Below are positions 41,178 through 51,915 of a DNA stretch of 64,000 bases, one piece after another. Both the position numbers and the translations under genes were made by a program. Below the pieces are notes generated by a model. It was not told where the DNA came from. It worked only from the letters and a program-made list of their open reading frames with translations, and ran no database searches. Positions within the stretch are counted from its first letter, which is position 1; each line of letters opens with the position of its first letter. Source of the stretch: Meghimatium bilineatum (taxonomy: Eukaryota; Mollusca; Gastropoda; Stylommatophora; Philomycidae); the NCBI GenBank assembly GCA_034231615.1, contig CM067316.1, forward strand, positions 28,730,214-28,794,213. The letters run 5' to 3'.

Positions 41178-41954
41178 CAGGGGCGTACCTAGGGTAAGTG
41201 CCGCCCATGCGATGAAGATTATGATGCTACCCTTTCCCCCCCCCCCCCCCCGAAATTGAAAAAAAACCCCAGAAAATCCGAAGTAAAATTGTACAAGTTT
41301 ATTATTGTTATCAATTTTATCCATATTTAACAAAGATAGGCCCTATAAATAAATTTTAAAATTTAAATTACAAATTCACTTTACGAGCTTATTGACTAGC
41401 GAAGTCATTAATGACTGTGTCGAAGCTCACATCATTGACCAGCTCATGTTTAATTGACATAATTGTGTGGAAGCTTCTCGCGCTCCAGCGTGTTTCGGTT
41501 GTTTGAGACTCTCTTCCAGTAGGTTTGATCAGCACGTCCCAACGGTGAGTGGAATTGAAAATGTGCAGACGATACGATCAAACGTTCCGAAGATGATCAC
41601 ATAGTTTACTTCTTCTTGTGCTGCATGGATCCCAGCTAGGTTTAAACTATGGTTCGAACAGGAAATATACTGGGATTTTGGATTTATATCGCAAATCTGT
41701 TTCTGTACTCCGGAATGTTTCCCTTTCATCACAGCAGCGTTATCGTACACTTGACCTCGACAGTCCATGATGTCGAGGCCGTACGCCTCTAGCTTCTTCA
41801 AAATCATTCCTTCAATCTCGGCTGTTTTTTCTTCTCCGTGTCAATAAAGTCAATAAAAGAATCGCCAACATATGCACAATGGCTTTCCATCACAACATAG
41901 CAAAGCACTTGCGAAATTTTATCCATGTGAAACACAACACATCGGGTGTGCTAT
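41178..41954 (-). pseudogene. hAT transposase C-terminal part with terminal repeat (ZMYM/DUF4371-like)
   Basis: The element end is CAGGGGCGTACCTAGGG at 41178, a standard hAT terminus. The minus-strand coding part gives ISQVLCYVVMESH, SFIDFIDTEKKTAEIEGMIL, LDIMDCRGQVYDNAAVMKGK (the catalytic D.CRGQGYDNA block), SQYISCSNHSLNLAGIHAAQ, and in another frame ESQTTETRWSARSFHTIM. The N-terminal part of the same protein is found at 47409-47720, on the far side of a LINE insertion. A C-run at 41237-41252 lies in the 3' untranslated part. Confidence 0.88.
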
Positions 41955-42535
41955 CAAATATTATTACAACACATCTATATCGATCAGAGGTCACCCTATC
42001 TGTAAATTGCGCTTCGCTGATGATATTGATCTTATAGCTGGGTCAGAACAAGCATTGCAAGAGTTAACAGCAAAGTTGGAAAAAGTTACCAGCAAGTACG
42101 GAATGGAAATCAATACAGACAAGAGCAAAATCTTGGTTAACAGCAGAGACACAGAAAACCAGACTAACATCATAATGAATGGGCATAAGCTTGAGGTGGT
42201 GAATACCTTCAAATACATCGGACCCAGCATATGCAGCGACGGAAAATGCAAAACAGAACTAAAAATAAGGCTGGAGATGGCGTTAACGTCCTTGATTTGG
42301 CTAACGGTGATTTGGAAAAGCAACATCAGTATTGGAGCGAAAGTCAAACTGTACACGTCGCTTGTGCCTTCTGTTGTGATGTATGGTTGTGAGAGTTGGA
42401 GACTCACTGTGGACATGGAGAGACGATTACAGACTTTGGAGTATAAATGCTACAGACGAATTCTACGAATCTCTTATAGGGAATATAAGACCAATGTGTA
42501 CGTAAGAAATAAAGTAAAGATGTATGCAGGTGTAC
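41955..42535 (+). pseudogene. LINE reverse-transcriptase fragment, part 1 (continues at 47120)
   Basis: Reads GHPICKLRFADDIDLIAGSE (intact FADD box), ALQELTAKLEKVTSKYGMEI, NTDKSKILVNSR, TFKYIGPSICSDGKCKTELK, VVMYGCESWRLTVDMERRLQ and RILRISYREYKTNVYVRNKV, open throughout. It stops at KMYAGVL where another LINE is inserted; the protein resumes at 47120 with VQEPFLSIVKRRKLALFGH. The TGCAGGTGTAC sequence at 42525-42535 is the duplicated target. Confidence 0.93.
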
Positions 42536-42569
42536 TTCTTCTTCTTCTTCATCGTTCTTCAGTCAGATA

Positions 42570-43380
42570 TCAGGTTACAGCACCAATAGCTTCAATGAAT
42601 TGTGTGATTCGCTTCAGGTCATCCATGGAACCCTTCAAGTCTGGAAGTAGTGCCGTCTCAGTAGGCCATATTTTCTCCCTCTCTTCTTGGTAGAGTTGAC
42701 AGGCATGAAGAATGTGTTCTGCAGTCTCTGGGCTCAGTCCACAGCTGCACAGGTCTGTCTCACCAATCTTCAGCTTTCGAAACATGTGACTTCTCAGTCT
42801 GTTGTGACCAGTTCGTAGTCTGAAAATGATGGTTTGTTCCTTACGTGGCATTTGGTGGTAGGGGACATTTGGTTCTGCAGTTGGGTGCATTTGCTTCCAC
42901 TTTTCCTTATATTCTGCTTTTAACATGGTCTTACTTTCATAGTACGTATTATCATTTTCTATTTGTTCCAGTGATCCCCCTTTCCTTGCCAGGAGATCAG
43001 CTTTTTCATTTCCAGGTATGCCACAGTGACCTGGGATCCACTGCAGTACTGTTTCTTTGGTGGTACTGCTGAGGTGTAGTAAGCAGGCCGTAAGTTCATT
43101 CATGCTCGTGTTCTTTGGATCTTTCAATGTCTGCAATACTGATTTTGCATCCGTTAGAAATACTACATGTCTGTTGTGACTCGGCAAGCAATTCATTAGC
43201 ATTTTGGCTGCCTCTATTATGGCTTCCATTTCTGCTTTGAAATTTGTGGAATGTTTGCCTGTGGGTATGGATTTCTCTATTTCTTTTCCATCTGGTGTTA
43301 CTATATATATTCCTGATCCTCCATCTAATATTGCCTCTTTCGCTGATCCATCTGTATATACATGTGTCCATATATCCTTT
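42570..43380 (-). pseudogene. LINE ORF2: RNase H domain and C-terminal tail
   Basis: The RNase H start reads HVYTDGSAKEAILDGGSGIY in the frame upstream of a shift near 43229. The next frame gives MEAIIEAAKMLMNCLPSHNR, VVFLTDAKSVLQTLKD, VLQWIPGHCGIPGNEKADLL (the four acidic catalytic positions are D of TDGS, E of AEMEAI, D of TDA and D of EKAD), then FRLRTGHNRLRSHMFRKLKI and the tail LCSCGLSPETAEHILHACQL, which is a C-x-C...H...C zinc-binding pattern. RNase H removes the RNA strand after reverse transcription. Confidence 0.93.
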
Positions 43381-43417
43381 GGGTATGCTTTCTGTATGTG
43401 ATTCTTAGTTGTCTCCT

Positions 43418-45538
43418 TTAGTACTTGTATAGTAGTTTCTGTTTCGAAATAATGCTTGGTAAATTGTCCATAATTCTGGGAAGTTTTTCCTGTCTTTTTC
43501 CTGTAGAAAGTTTTCCTGTTGGGTATGTGTTAAAGGTGTTTAGTGGTTTTAGGTTTTGTAGGTCTGTATCTGTGAGTGATTTCTGGAGCTGTTTAGCGGA
43601 GTGTAGAAAGCTACCTCTTTTGAGTCGCTCTTTTGTAGGTCTGCTTAGTCTTTGGTTCATTTGATGACTCTCCAAACATTTGAACTTTGCATACTGTGTG
43701 AGGATTTTTTCATTTCTTCTTTCTTCCATTGATGGCAAACCTGTGCATGTTTCCATTTCTGTGATTGGGGTAGTATTCATACCTCCTGTTATAATTCTGA
43801 GATTGCGGTTCTGTATCTTTGAGATCTTTTGAGTGTTACTCTTGGCTGCAGTCTCCCATGCTGACATTCCATATTCCAAAGCTGGTCTTACATAACCTGT
43901 ATATGCTCTACTTAGAATTTTTCCATTTGCACCCCAATCTGTTCCAGCCAATTTTTTAAGGAGTACAGCACTCATTGTACCTTTTGTTTGGCACTTGTCT
44001 ATGTGCTGTTTCCATGTAAGTCTTGGATCAAAAGTGACTCCAAGGTATGTAGGTGTCTCATCTTTTGGCAATGTTTGACCATTTATGGTTAGTAGGATTT
44101 TCTGTGGTTTGGTGGACATGCTGAAGATGGTATAGGTAGTTTTTTGGGCATTGATAGACATGGCCCATTGGTCTGTCCACTTGGCCAAATTGTCCATAGT
44201 TTCTTGCAACCTTATTTTTGTTGTGCCAACGCTCTCTTCACTGCACCATATCGCCAGATCGTCTGCATACATTGCAGCATTTACTTTACGCGAGAGAATT
44301 TGGTCAATGTCATTCATGAATATAAGGAATAGTGGGGGATAGAACACCTCACTGTGGTACTCCATGCTTAAAGAGTTTCTTTCTGCTATGCTTCATTTCA
44401 AGCTTCACTGCTGCTTTTCGGTTGTGCAGGTAGTGTTTTATCCAGTAATACATGTGCCCTGTCACTTTGTTTTATTGTAGTTTAAGGAGGAGTCCATCTT
44501 TCCATACACAATCAAAGACTTTTCCATATCTACTCACACCACTGATGTCTGCTTTTTTTCATGGAAAGCATCCTCTATTTCCTGGGCAATTAGTGTAATC
44601 TGGTCTTCAGTTGATCTACACTTTCTAAAGCCAGCTTGCTGATTTAGCAGGATTTTATTTTTTCTAGGAACCACATCATTCTTTTGTTTACCAGGCGCTC
44701 CATTAATTTGCAAACACAGCTGGTCAGACTTATTGGGCGATAGCTGTCCACCTTATTTTTTTACTTGCCTTTCTTGTGGATGGGTATCATTATGGCGATT
44801 TTCCTCACCTGTGGCACTAGACCTCTATCCCAACAGTTGTAAAAATTGTTTATTAATTTCTTTTTTGCTGATGGTCCGATGTGAATTAGCAGTTCATTTG
44901 GTATGTCATCAGGGCCAGGTGATTTCCTAAGTTAAATACTGCTAGTTCTTCATTTAGTTCATTAATCGTGAATGGAATATTCATGACATCTTGTTTATCT
45001 TTGCTGATCTCTTTTTCGATATTTCGTAGTTCATTTCTTACTTCTCTTCTCCTATTTTCATCGATTTTGTGGCAGGCAGTACTTTGGTAATGCTGTATAA
45101 AGTGATTTGCAGCCTTCTTTCCTGTGAGTACATCTCCACCATTCTCTATAGCTACTGGTGCTGTTTTGTTATCTTCGTTGTTGAGCATTTTTGCTATTTT
45201 CCATAGCTTTCTTCCCTCTTTGTCGAAGTTTACATTTTCTGTTTTTCATGCCAGCTTTTCCTTGTGTTTGTAATTGTCGTTTTTCTTAGTTTGGCTACAG
45301 CAGCTTTTAGTGATATGTTGTTTTCTGTGGATGGGCTTTTTTCTGCTGTGTCTCTGGCCTTTGACACTTCTTTCTCCAACTCAACGAGTTCGTCAGACCA
45401 GTACGGTTTGTAATTTTTCCTAGCACCTCTTGGTATGGTTTGCTTGGCTGCTTGAAGAAGTGCAGAAGCCAGGAGTTGTGCAGTTTTGTTCACGTTTTTA
45501 ATCCTTGGATTTAAGATTTTTGTGAATTTGTCTGTCAT
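43418..45538 (-). pseudogene. LINE ORF2: linker and reverse transcriptase
   Basis: In minus order: the linker (NYKPYWSDELVELEKEVSKA, KLRKTTITNTRKSWHEK), FTINELNEELAVFNLG and, after frame changes, SPGPDDIPNELLIHIGPSAK, IMIPIHKKGK, SYRPISLTSCVCKLMERLVN, then a damaged motif A stretch near 44530, PPLFLIFMNDIDQILSRKV, AAMYADDLAIWCSEE (catalytic YADD), WTDQWAMSINAQKTTYTIFS, PTYLGVTFDPRLTWKQHIDK and YTGYVRPALEYGMSAWETAA. The last 315 codons are open. Breaks are near 45230, 44886 and 44365-44760. The enzyme makes cDNA at the nicked target site. Confidence 0.93.
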
Positions 45539-46479
45539 GTCAGCAAACTTACTCCAGTTTGCTTTCTTGAAGTTCCATCTGGGTGTGGTTGTAGGGCCAG
45601 CAGGGTATGGTTAATGTCAATGGTGAGTTTGATGGGGCGATGGTCACTTCCACCAAGCTGCTCCAGCACTTCCCTGTATGTTATTTTCGCTAAGGCGTCT
45701 GTTGCAAAGGCTAGGTCAAGGGTTGAGGTGGTGTGCCATCTTCTAGAGTAGAAAGTTGGGTGGTTTTCAGGTTCATTAAGCAGTTGAAGTTTCACCTCAC
45801 ACTGCCAGTCTTCCACTTCTCCTCTAGTATCTTGTTCTGTATATCCCCAACTCTGTGAGTGGCTATTGAAGTCACCAATTACAAGACAGTTATCATTTTC
45901 TGTGTTAATTGTGTGTAGAGATAGGCTCTTGTCTTGTGGACAGTAATAGTTATATACTGTGACCTCTTTAGTTGGAAGGGTTAAACAGGTTCCAATGATT
46001 TCAGCCTGTTCTTCTGTGTCTACTCGAATTTCAGAGGCAACGATATTGTTTTTCACAAGTATAAGAACTCCTCCTTTATGTCTTTTTTCTCTATCGTTCC
46101 GAAATGTTTGGTATCCTCGGATGTTGAATCTATTGTTGTTTGTGAGGTGTGTTTCCTGTATGCATGCTATGTCGATTTCCTCTGTGTGTAGTCGGTTTGC
46201 AAGTGCAGTCTTTTTATTGTACACACCCTCTGCATTCCACTGCAATATTTTTAAGTGCTTATTTTTGTCTTTGTCTGCATCATGATCTATATGTGATTTT
46301 CTTGAACCTGTAGTTTTTTTCCTCTGATCTCTTTTCCTGGCTCCACAAATTGAGACAGAGGTACCACCAGTCGCTGAGGGTGGGCTCCTTCGAGGCTTAG
46401 AGCCCGGCACTTCATCCGCCTGACGGGATTCCACCGATGAAGCACCAAAACGAATCATCCGTAACCTTTTATTTGACAC
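45535..46479 (-). CDS. LINE ORF2: AP endonuclease domain, open frame
   Basis: A 314-codon open frame with all endonuclease landmarks: LKILQWNAEGVYNKKTALAN (N), IDIACIQETHLTNNNRF (E), VYNYYCPQDKSLSL, CLVIGDFNSHSQSWGY (GDFN), STLDLAFATDAL and LEQLGGSDHRPIKLTID (SDH). The enzyme nicks the target strand to prime reverse transcription. The first 80 residues are basic and low in motifs and may include an upstream leader; no separate ORF1 with CCHC knuckles was seen before it. Confidence 0.93.
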   Translation of the reverse strand: MSNKRLRMIRFGASSVESRQADEVPGSKPRRSPPSATGGTSVSICGARKRDQRKKTTGSRKSHIDHDADKDKNKHLKILQWNAEGVYNKKTALANRLHTEEIDIACIQETHLTNNNRFNIRGYQTFRNDREKRHKGGVLILVKNNIVASEIRVDTEEQAEIIGTCLTLPTKEVTVYNYYCPQDKSLSLHTINTENDNCLVIGDFNSHSQSWGYTEQDTRGEVEDWQCEVKLQLLNEPENHPTFYSRRWHTTSTLDLAFATDALAKITYREVLEQLGGSDHRPIKLTIDINHTLLALQPHPDGTSRKQTGVSLLT

Positions 46480-47119
46480 GTGAAGTCATTGCGTGACACT
46501 GTGGTTTTCACCCTTGGCTGGACTATTTTGTACCTTTCGGTCCAGTGTCTCCGTCTTCCATCTTACTTTTGAGTCAGGATGTGTTTCCCTAGCCCTTATC
46601 CATCCAAGGATTGTCCACAGGGCAGTGGAGGTTTCATTTTGGAGTTTTCCTTCTCCTAGACAGCTTGCCTAACAGGGTTAACGAGCACCATCTGCCCGGG
46701 GTTTTGAGGTAGAGTTCCCCTCTCCTAGGATAATTTTTTTGTTGCCAGGTATTCATTATCCTCCTCTGTGGTTTATTTATTGTGATCTAAGACACCTCTC
46801 ACTCAGGGAAGGTGATTTAAGAACATTGCTCTCTCGTTCTAATATCTATAATTTCCCATTTACCCTACCCAACCCTCTAACCCTACCTAAACCCTATCCC
46901 TACCCCCCTCCCCTCCCCCCTGGCACATTCCTGGAGTGAGGTCAGTGATCCCACTCCAGCAACCTGAGCTTATAGCGGCTCATACTCGCTTTGATGCTGC
47001 CAGTCAATGGACATATGGGGTATTTCAGTGGGGATATCAGCGCCGACTGATATTTCACCCCGTCCTCGTGGTCAGCGACACCGTTTGGTCAGCGGCTGTT
47101 TATTTGCCCAGAGGGTTAT
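46480..47119 (-). other. 5' region of the LINE with G-rich tract
   Basis: 640 bp between the element's 5' end and the endonuclease frame. On the sense (minus) strand it contains a run of G-blocks at 46862-46921 (GGGGGGAGGGGAGGGGGG, then GGGATAGGGTTTAGG and GGGTTAGAGGGTTGGG). No ORF1 of convincing length is present. It should hold the internal promoter. Confidence 0.75.
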
Positions 47120-47410
47120 TGCAGGTGTACAAGAACCATTTCTTTCAATAGTGAAACGACGAAAACTAGCATTGTTTGGACATGTATGCAGACATGATTC
47201 CTTGTAAAAAACAATACTGCAGGAACTGTAGAAGGGGGAAGAAACAGAGGAGATAAAATAAAGACACGGACAGACAACATCAAGGAATGGACAAGATATG
47301 TTCACACTCATCCGCATCGCTGAGGATAGAAATCGCTGGAGGACTCTGTTTGCTGAAGTATCCAATGTGGTATTCCTACGATCCTGAAGGGTTACGGGCT
47401 TATTAATGAT
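47120..47410 (+). pseudogene. LINE tail, part 2 (continues from 42535)
   Basis: Reads VQEPFLSIVKRRKLALFGHV, CRHDSL, then in shifted frames LIRIAEDRNRWRTLFAEVSN and a final VVFLRS. It ends with TTAATGATGATGAAGA. The same tail, on the minus strand, is at 58531-58855. Confidence 0.9.
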
Positions 47411-47720
47411 GATGAAGATGGCTATGGAGCACCTCGAAGTTGGATCCGAAGAGTGTGTTCTTTAAGAACGTGATCATACTTCGACAAAAGCTTTACAAGC
47501 TCAAGGAAATTGTCTTTGTTCTACATCGATTCGAATGGGTCACCTCCCCCCCCCAACCGATGACCTCGTAGAACCAAGTTTTGTTTGCCCAAGCAACTAA
47601 TAATGTCGAGTAGGCCTATTCGTTTAAGAGTCTATCTCCATTTTTCTTGCTCTTTCCGAATTTGTCCTTGAGTGGTACTATCGAGGGTGTAACCAGTACG
47701 ATGCCAAAGTTCAAGCTTCT
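47409..47720 (-). pseudogene. hAT transposase N-terminal part (continues at 41954)
   Basis: The minus strand reads IRKEQEKWR, a stop, TLKRIGLLDIISCLGKQNLV, LRGHRLGGGGDPFESM and NFLELVKLLSKYDHVLKEHT. The pattern EQ..WR..L.RI......L....LALRGH......GNFL.L..LL.K.D..L..H is the N-terminal half of the ZMYM/DUF4371-type hAT transposase whose C-terminal half is at 41178-41954. A C-run at 47548-47557 falls in the middle. The far terminus of the element was not found. Confidence 0.75.
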
Positions 47721-47980
47721 TTCATTTTATCAGCAATTGTTGATGCGATGGACTGGACTCGTGGACTGTTACTGGGGGAGAGATTTTACTCCAGTTTGTG
47801 AAACCTTCTTTTGAAAAAAAGACATGTTCAGACTGGAACAAGCGACAACAGAAACAGAACAAGGACTTTCTTGTTGGAGAATAACACATCGAAAATTACT
47901 ATGAAGACCTACAAAAACAACTCTATTGTATATCCCAAGGCGGATGATAGTCAGAGTATTCACACTTGCCGTTAAACGTA
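47721..47980. other. Unassigned, probably hAT 5' region
   Basis: Sequence upstream of the hAT fragment with no separate coding signal; a second hAT terminus of the CAGGGGCG type was searched for by eye and not seen. Confidence 0.4.
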
Positions 47981-47984
47981 GGGA

Positions 47985-48500
47985 TGGTGTCTGGGAACTT
48001 TATTTGCCTATCCAAGGTCAGATGTGTCACCTTGGCTGAATTTAATCCGTATTTGTTCAGTGTTGTCTTGATGTGTTATCCATCTCGTTCTAGGTCTTCC
48101 TCTGACCCTGTATTCTGATCTTATGTTGTATGTTCTTGTTGGTAGTTGGCTATGGTTCATTCTCATAAGGTGTCCAAACCCTTTTATTTGTTGTTTCTCG
48201 ATGTAGGGCCTATTCTGTGCATGGTTTTATACCGATACTTTTGAATTCATCATTTCTCATTATGTCTAGCTTGGTCTCTCCTGTGGTTTTTCTCCGGCAT
48301 TTCATCTCTCATATTGTAAGTTTTCTCTGCTGGGCTTCTATCAGCACCTATGTCTGGCATTGATAGCAGAGTGTTGGCATAAAAATACTGTTTATCATGT
48401 CTCTTGACTTCCATCTTGATTTTTGGGTTGAGAAGTAATGGTGATAGCTGGTACGTCACTAAGTTTGCTTTCTAGTATTCCTTCTGAGGTGTACTCTATG
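47985..48500 (-). pseudogene. LINE thumb and tail
   Basis: In minus order and changing frames: SIFMPTLCYQCQT near 48375, EMKCRRKTTGETKLDIMRND, KRVWTPYENEP where the KGFGHLMRMN block would be, and ending LDRQIKFPDTIPTF. The I..ML..CQTW..........EMR.LR...GKTR.D..RN order is the thumb of RNase H-less LINEs. Decayed. Confidence 0.75.
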
Positions 48501-49362
48501 TCTGTAACGTACTTGCTGTTCTTGGATGTAACAAAAAACTTAAGCCACGGCTAGCTCGAGAGTTCCTATCTACACCACCCCATTTCAAAACATAGTTGTT
48601 AATTGTTTTCTGAATTTTTCTTAATTTTTTCCTTGTGTATGTATTGCCTAGAAATCTCTATGTGTTTACTCTCCATCAGTTCTGTTAATTCTGCTTATTT
48701 GTGGCATATTCCGCACACGTTTAGTGTTTCTGTTCTGAGTCTTCATAACGCTCCCAGTACTTTAGTTATTTAGCAATGTATACACACAGCCCACTTGCAA
48801 GGTTAGTCACAGTGATGTTGTTCACTATCACCTGCTTAGATAGGAACATGTATAAATGCTGAAACATATTCAGTTGGATAATTACTTAACTAGAGAGGAA
48901 AATGAATTAAAAAACTAGATAGAAGGACATAACCAGAAAGAGAACTATGCAAGTTGGTCCAGAAACTCAGAATAACAGCCTGTGAGAGGAATTTATAAAG
49001 TTGAACTTAGCATTGTTGTCCACCTCAGATACCTGTCTGGTCAAGCTCTGCTGAGAGATAAACGTGGTCTAGTCAGTGACGGACTTAACAAGAATTTGTC
49101 TACACATTTGGACCATACTTTTAGGAAGGACTGCAGACAGCAGTGATATTACGGAAAGAGACAACAGAAGAGGAAACACGTGCATATATAACCTGGGTGG
49201 ATTATAGTGTGGTGGAGTTATTTCTGTGACCACAAATGGAAGCGTTTCAGGACTATTCATATGGAATATTTGGTTTCTTTCTGTATATGTTACTTAGAGA
49301 TTGCAGTGTAGACATATGAATTTCCTGATACAACACTGAGACAGGAATAGTCAGTGAGAACA
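48501..49362. other. No clear gene; probable 5' part of the following LINE
   Basis: No recognisable coding words. The part from about 49080 may be the 5' untranslated region of the plus-strand LINE that starts coding at 49363. Confidence 0.45.
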
Positions 49363-50474
49363 CAATGGCTCGTAGTAAGATAAGGAGTATTCTGGAGACG
49401 ACTACTAGTGATATTAAAGAACAAAGGAAGCAGCAACATATTAAATTTGCAACAATCAGCATCTGTAGATTATAAAATAAGAAACAAGACCTGATAGATG
49501 AAATGAAAAGAAGAAATTCACACATCAGAATGAACTATAATGTCAGTCACCATTACAATAGACTATGTAAACACAACATTTATACAGGCCTATGCCCACA
49601 CCAAACAACACAAACGAAAGAGAGGAATTTTTTGAGAATATAAACAGATTAATAAATAACAACAGTAATGATGATGACCTATATATTTTAGGAGATTTAA
49701 CGTACATCTTGGCGCAAATAGAGAAGAAATAGAGGAATATAAAGAACCTTTTGGCGACACAAGAAACAAGATTAACGACAACGGTTATAAACTAATAGAT
49801 ACATGCATCCAGCAAAATCTCTTTATAACAAACACCTTCTTTAAACATAGACAGTCACAAGTGTACACATGGTATAAATGGAACAGCTTGGAATGCAAGA
49901 GCCAGATAGACTTTATACTCACAAAAAGAAACAATAGATGAAATATAACAGATGCAGGAGTAATACCTAACGTATGCAGACACTGACCATAAGGCAGTAA
50001 CAATAACAGTCAAAACAAACAGAGCGAAAAATAACAAGCACAAGAAAAGCACAAAGCACCAAGGGCAACTAAATATACAGAAATTGGAAGAACTAAACAT
50101 ACACGAAAAATATATCCAGGAAGTTAACAAAGAATTTGCAAAGTTACCAGAAAATACCCAACACATAAAAGTAGAATGAAAATATTTAAAAAATGCCATT
50201 AGGAAATATAATAGCAGGAAACATATGCAGATATAAAAATCATAAAAGCACGAAACCAAAAAATAAAAGCTTGGTGGACAGAAGAGGTAAAGAATGCAAT
50301 GAAAGATAAAAACAAAAATACAAGAAAAGGTCAACAAGCAAAATTCAGGAAGATTACTTAGCATAGAAGACTGCAAAGATTAACACCAAAAAAAATCATC
50401 AAATCTGCAAACAGAGCGAAAAATTAAGTGAAAAATTGCAAAAACTAAGTCATGGCAATAATATGGAGAAATGC
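49363..50474 (+). pseudogene. LINE ORF2, endonuclease and linker (part 1 of a LINE interrupted three times)
   Basis: Starts MARSKIRSILETTTSDIKEQ, then FATISICRL, a stop, NKKQDLIDEMKRR (APE start, usually N.C.L..K), a deletion, LYILGDLNVHLGANREEIEE (the GDLN/GDFN motif, frame-shifted), YTWYKWNSLECKSQIDFILT (W......S.IDFIL) and a lysine-rich linker to LRKLSHGNN. It is interrupted at 50474 by a piggyBac element and resumes at 51916. Family as at 34400-36005. Confidence 0.85.
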
Positions 50475-51915
50475 TTAACCTGTTAACTGCGCAAGCATCC
50501 GATAGGATACGAAGAAAAGTGTCCGCCGATTTGCGGTAATCACCAATTGGTGCACGTGTTTAAGTATGTGTATATTTTCTCCCAGAAAGCCCCTCAATGT
50601 TATAAAATAATCTGATTGGCTAGTGCAAGCTACCTACAGGTCAATTCCAAATCGAGGCTTTGAAATTGAGCATCTGTGTAAGTTTCATTTCAAATTTTGT
50701 CAGGGGACAGAGCAGTAATTTTTTTCTCTAACCACAATATCTAGACCTATAAATATGTTGAAACGAAAACTCAATGAATCAGAGATTTATACTTTGGAAG
50801 GGAAGGTTGAGTTGGAAAATGTTTATTCCCTTGAAAAGAGTGAGGTTTGGCATAGAATGTTTCATGTTATGTGAAGCCAAAACTGGTTATGTGTATAATT
50901 TTATAATATACACTGGCAAAGGAACACATATTCCTATAACCCAAACTGATGTGGAGCAGTATAAACAGATTCATTCAACCAACATTGTCATTTCCCTCAA
51001 ACAAGATTTTCTAGATCCAAGGATACCAACTGGGCATTGATAATTATTACTCGAGTGTGTTCTTATTTGACTATTTAGTGTCTCATAAGACTGATGTCGT
51101 TAGAAAAGTATGGAAAATTAGAAAGGAACTTCCAAAGCAAGTTATTTCAGCAAAACTGAAGAAAGGGAAAATTTCAATTGTATAGAGACAAGACTATGCT
51201 GATGAAATGGAAGGACAAAAAAGATGTTTTGATAATGAGTACAACTCATGATTCAACAATGGATACCATAGAAGCAAGAGGGGGTTTGCCAAAGCAAAAG
51301 CCTAAAGTCTGCATAGAATACAAACATCATATGGCAGGAGTAGATCTCATGGATCAAATATTGTTATCAACAAACAGTGCAAGAAGCTATTTGAAGAAAT
51401 ATTATAAGAAAATATACCTTAGATTTTTTGATATTTCTGTTTTGAATGCGCATGTTATTCACAAAAAACTTGGAGGACAGCATCCTTTGCTGGATTTTAA
51501 ACTGAAATTAATTGAAACATTGTTTGAGAAATATGGGAACAGTACAGAACTCAGCACTGTCAGCAGGAGTTTACTTATACCTCCCCCAGCTCGTCTTACA
51601 GGTCGACACTTTTTGGCAGAATCTCACATGAGTGTTAATACGCATTCAATAAGACAGTGTGTAGTATGTTCTGCAAGAAAGAAGAGAATATTAACAATAT
51701 TCTTGTGTAAACAATGTGAGGTCTATATTCGCCACACACAATGCTTTGAAGACTACCATACAAAGTAGAATTTCCAGTAAATTGGTGAGTACAGTATTCT
51801 GTATATTTGTATGGATATACGGTAATGTTTTTAGAAATAATGTTTCCTTTTGCACGACAAATACATATTAACAGTTCCTATGTCTCCTTTATAATATAAA
51901 TAAGCAAGGGGTTAA
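50475..51915 (+). mobile_element. piggyBac transposon, N-terminally deleted, TTAA duplication
   Basis: Bounded by TTAA at 50475-50478 and 51912-51915, with ends CCTGTTAACTGC... and ...TAAGCAAGGGG. The transposase frames give FILWKGRLSWKMFIPLKRVR, FGIECFMLCEAKTGYVYNFI, DNYYSSVFLFDYLVSHKTD, MKWKDKKDVLIMSTTHDSTM, EYKHHMAGVDLMDQILLSTN and the C-terminal finger CVVCSARKKRILTIFLCKQC followed by CFEDYHTK. The N-terminal third with the first catalytic aspartate is missing. Stops at 51038 and a frameshift near 51178 break the rest. The target is the linker region of the LINE that continues on both sides. Confidence 0.93.
50768..51768 (+). pseudogene. piggyBac transposase remnant
   Basis: Coding part of the element above. 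The block GKGTHIPITQTDVE and the invariant GVDLMDQ are present, and the last acidic catalytic residue of the DDD set is likely the D of MDQ. The last 196 codons are open, from the frame after 51178 to TAG at 51766. The cysteine-rich C-terminus (C-x2-C, C-x2-C, C...H) is intact. Domesticated piggyBac genes usually keep the N-terminal catalytic part, which is missing here, so domestication is unlikely. Confidence 0.92.

Larger units (their letters stand above)
42536..47119 (-). mobile_element. Near-complete RNase H-type LINE (I/Nimb-like), exact 11-bp target duplication
   Basis: A 4.58-kb insertion flanked by exact TGCAGGTGTAC (42525-42535 and 47120-47130). On the minus strand it comprises a 640-bp 5' region, APE endonuclease, linker, reverse transcriptase, RNase H and a zinc-finger-like tail, and ends in a short GAAGAAGAAG tail. 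The duplicated target sequences are identical and few lesions are visible, so it is one of the younger insertions. It lies inside another LINE (41955-42535 plus 47120-47410), itself inside a hAT element. Confidence 0.94.

Noticed and set aside
46862..46921. Interstitial telomere array
   Set aside because: The G-blocks are irregular rather than TTAGGG repeats and lie inside a LINE 5' region.
50475..51915. Domesticated piggyBac gene
   Set aside because: The N-terminal catalytic part is missing and there are stops and a frameshift.
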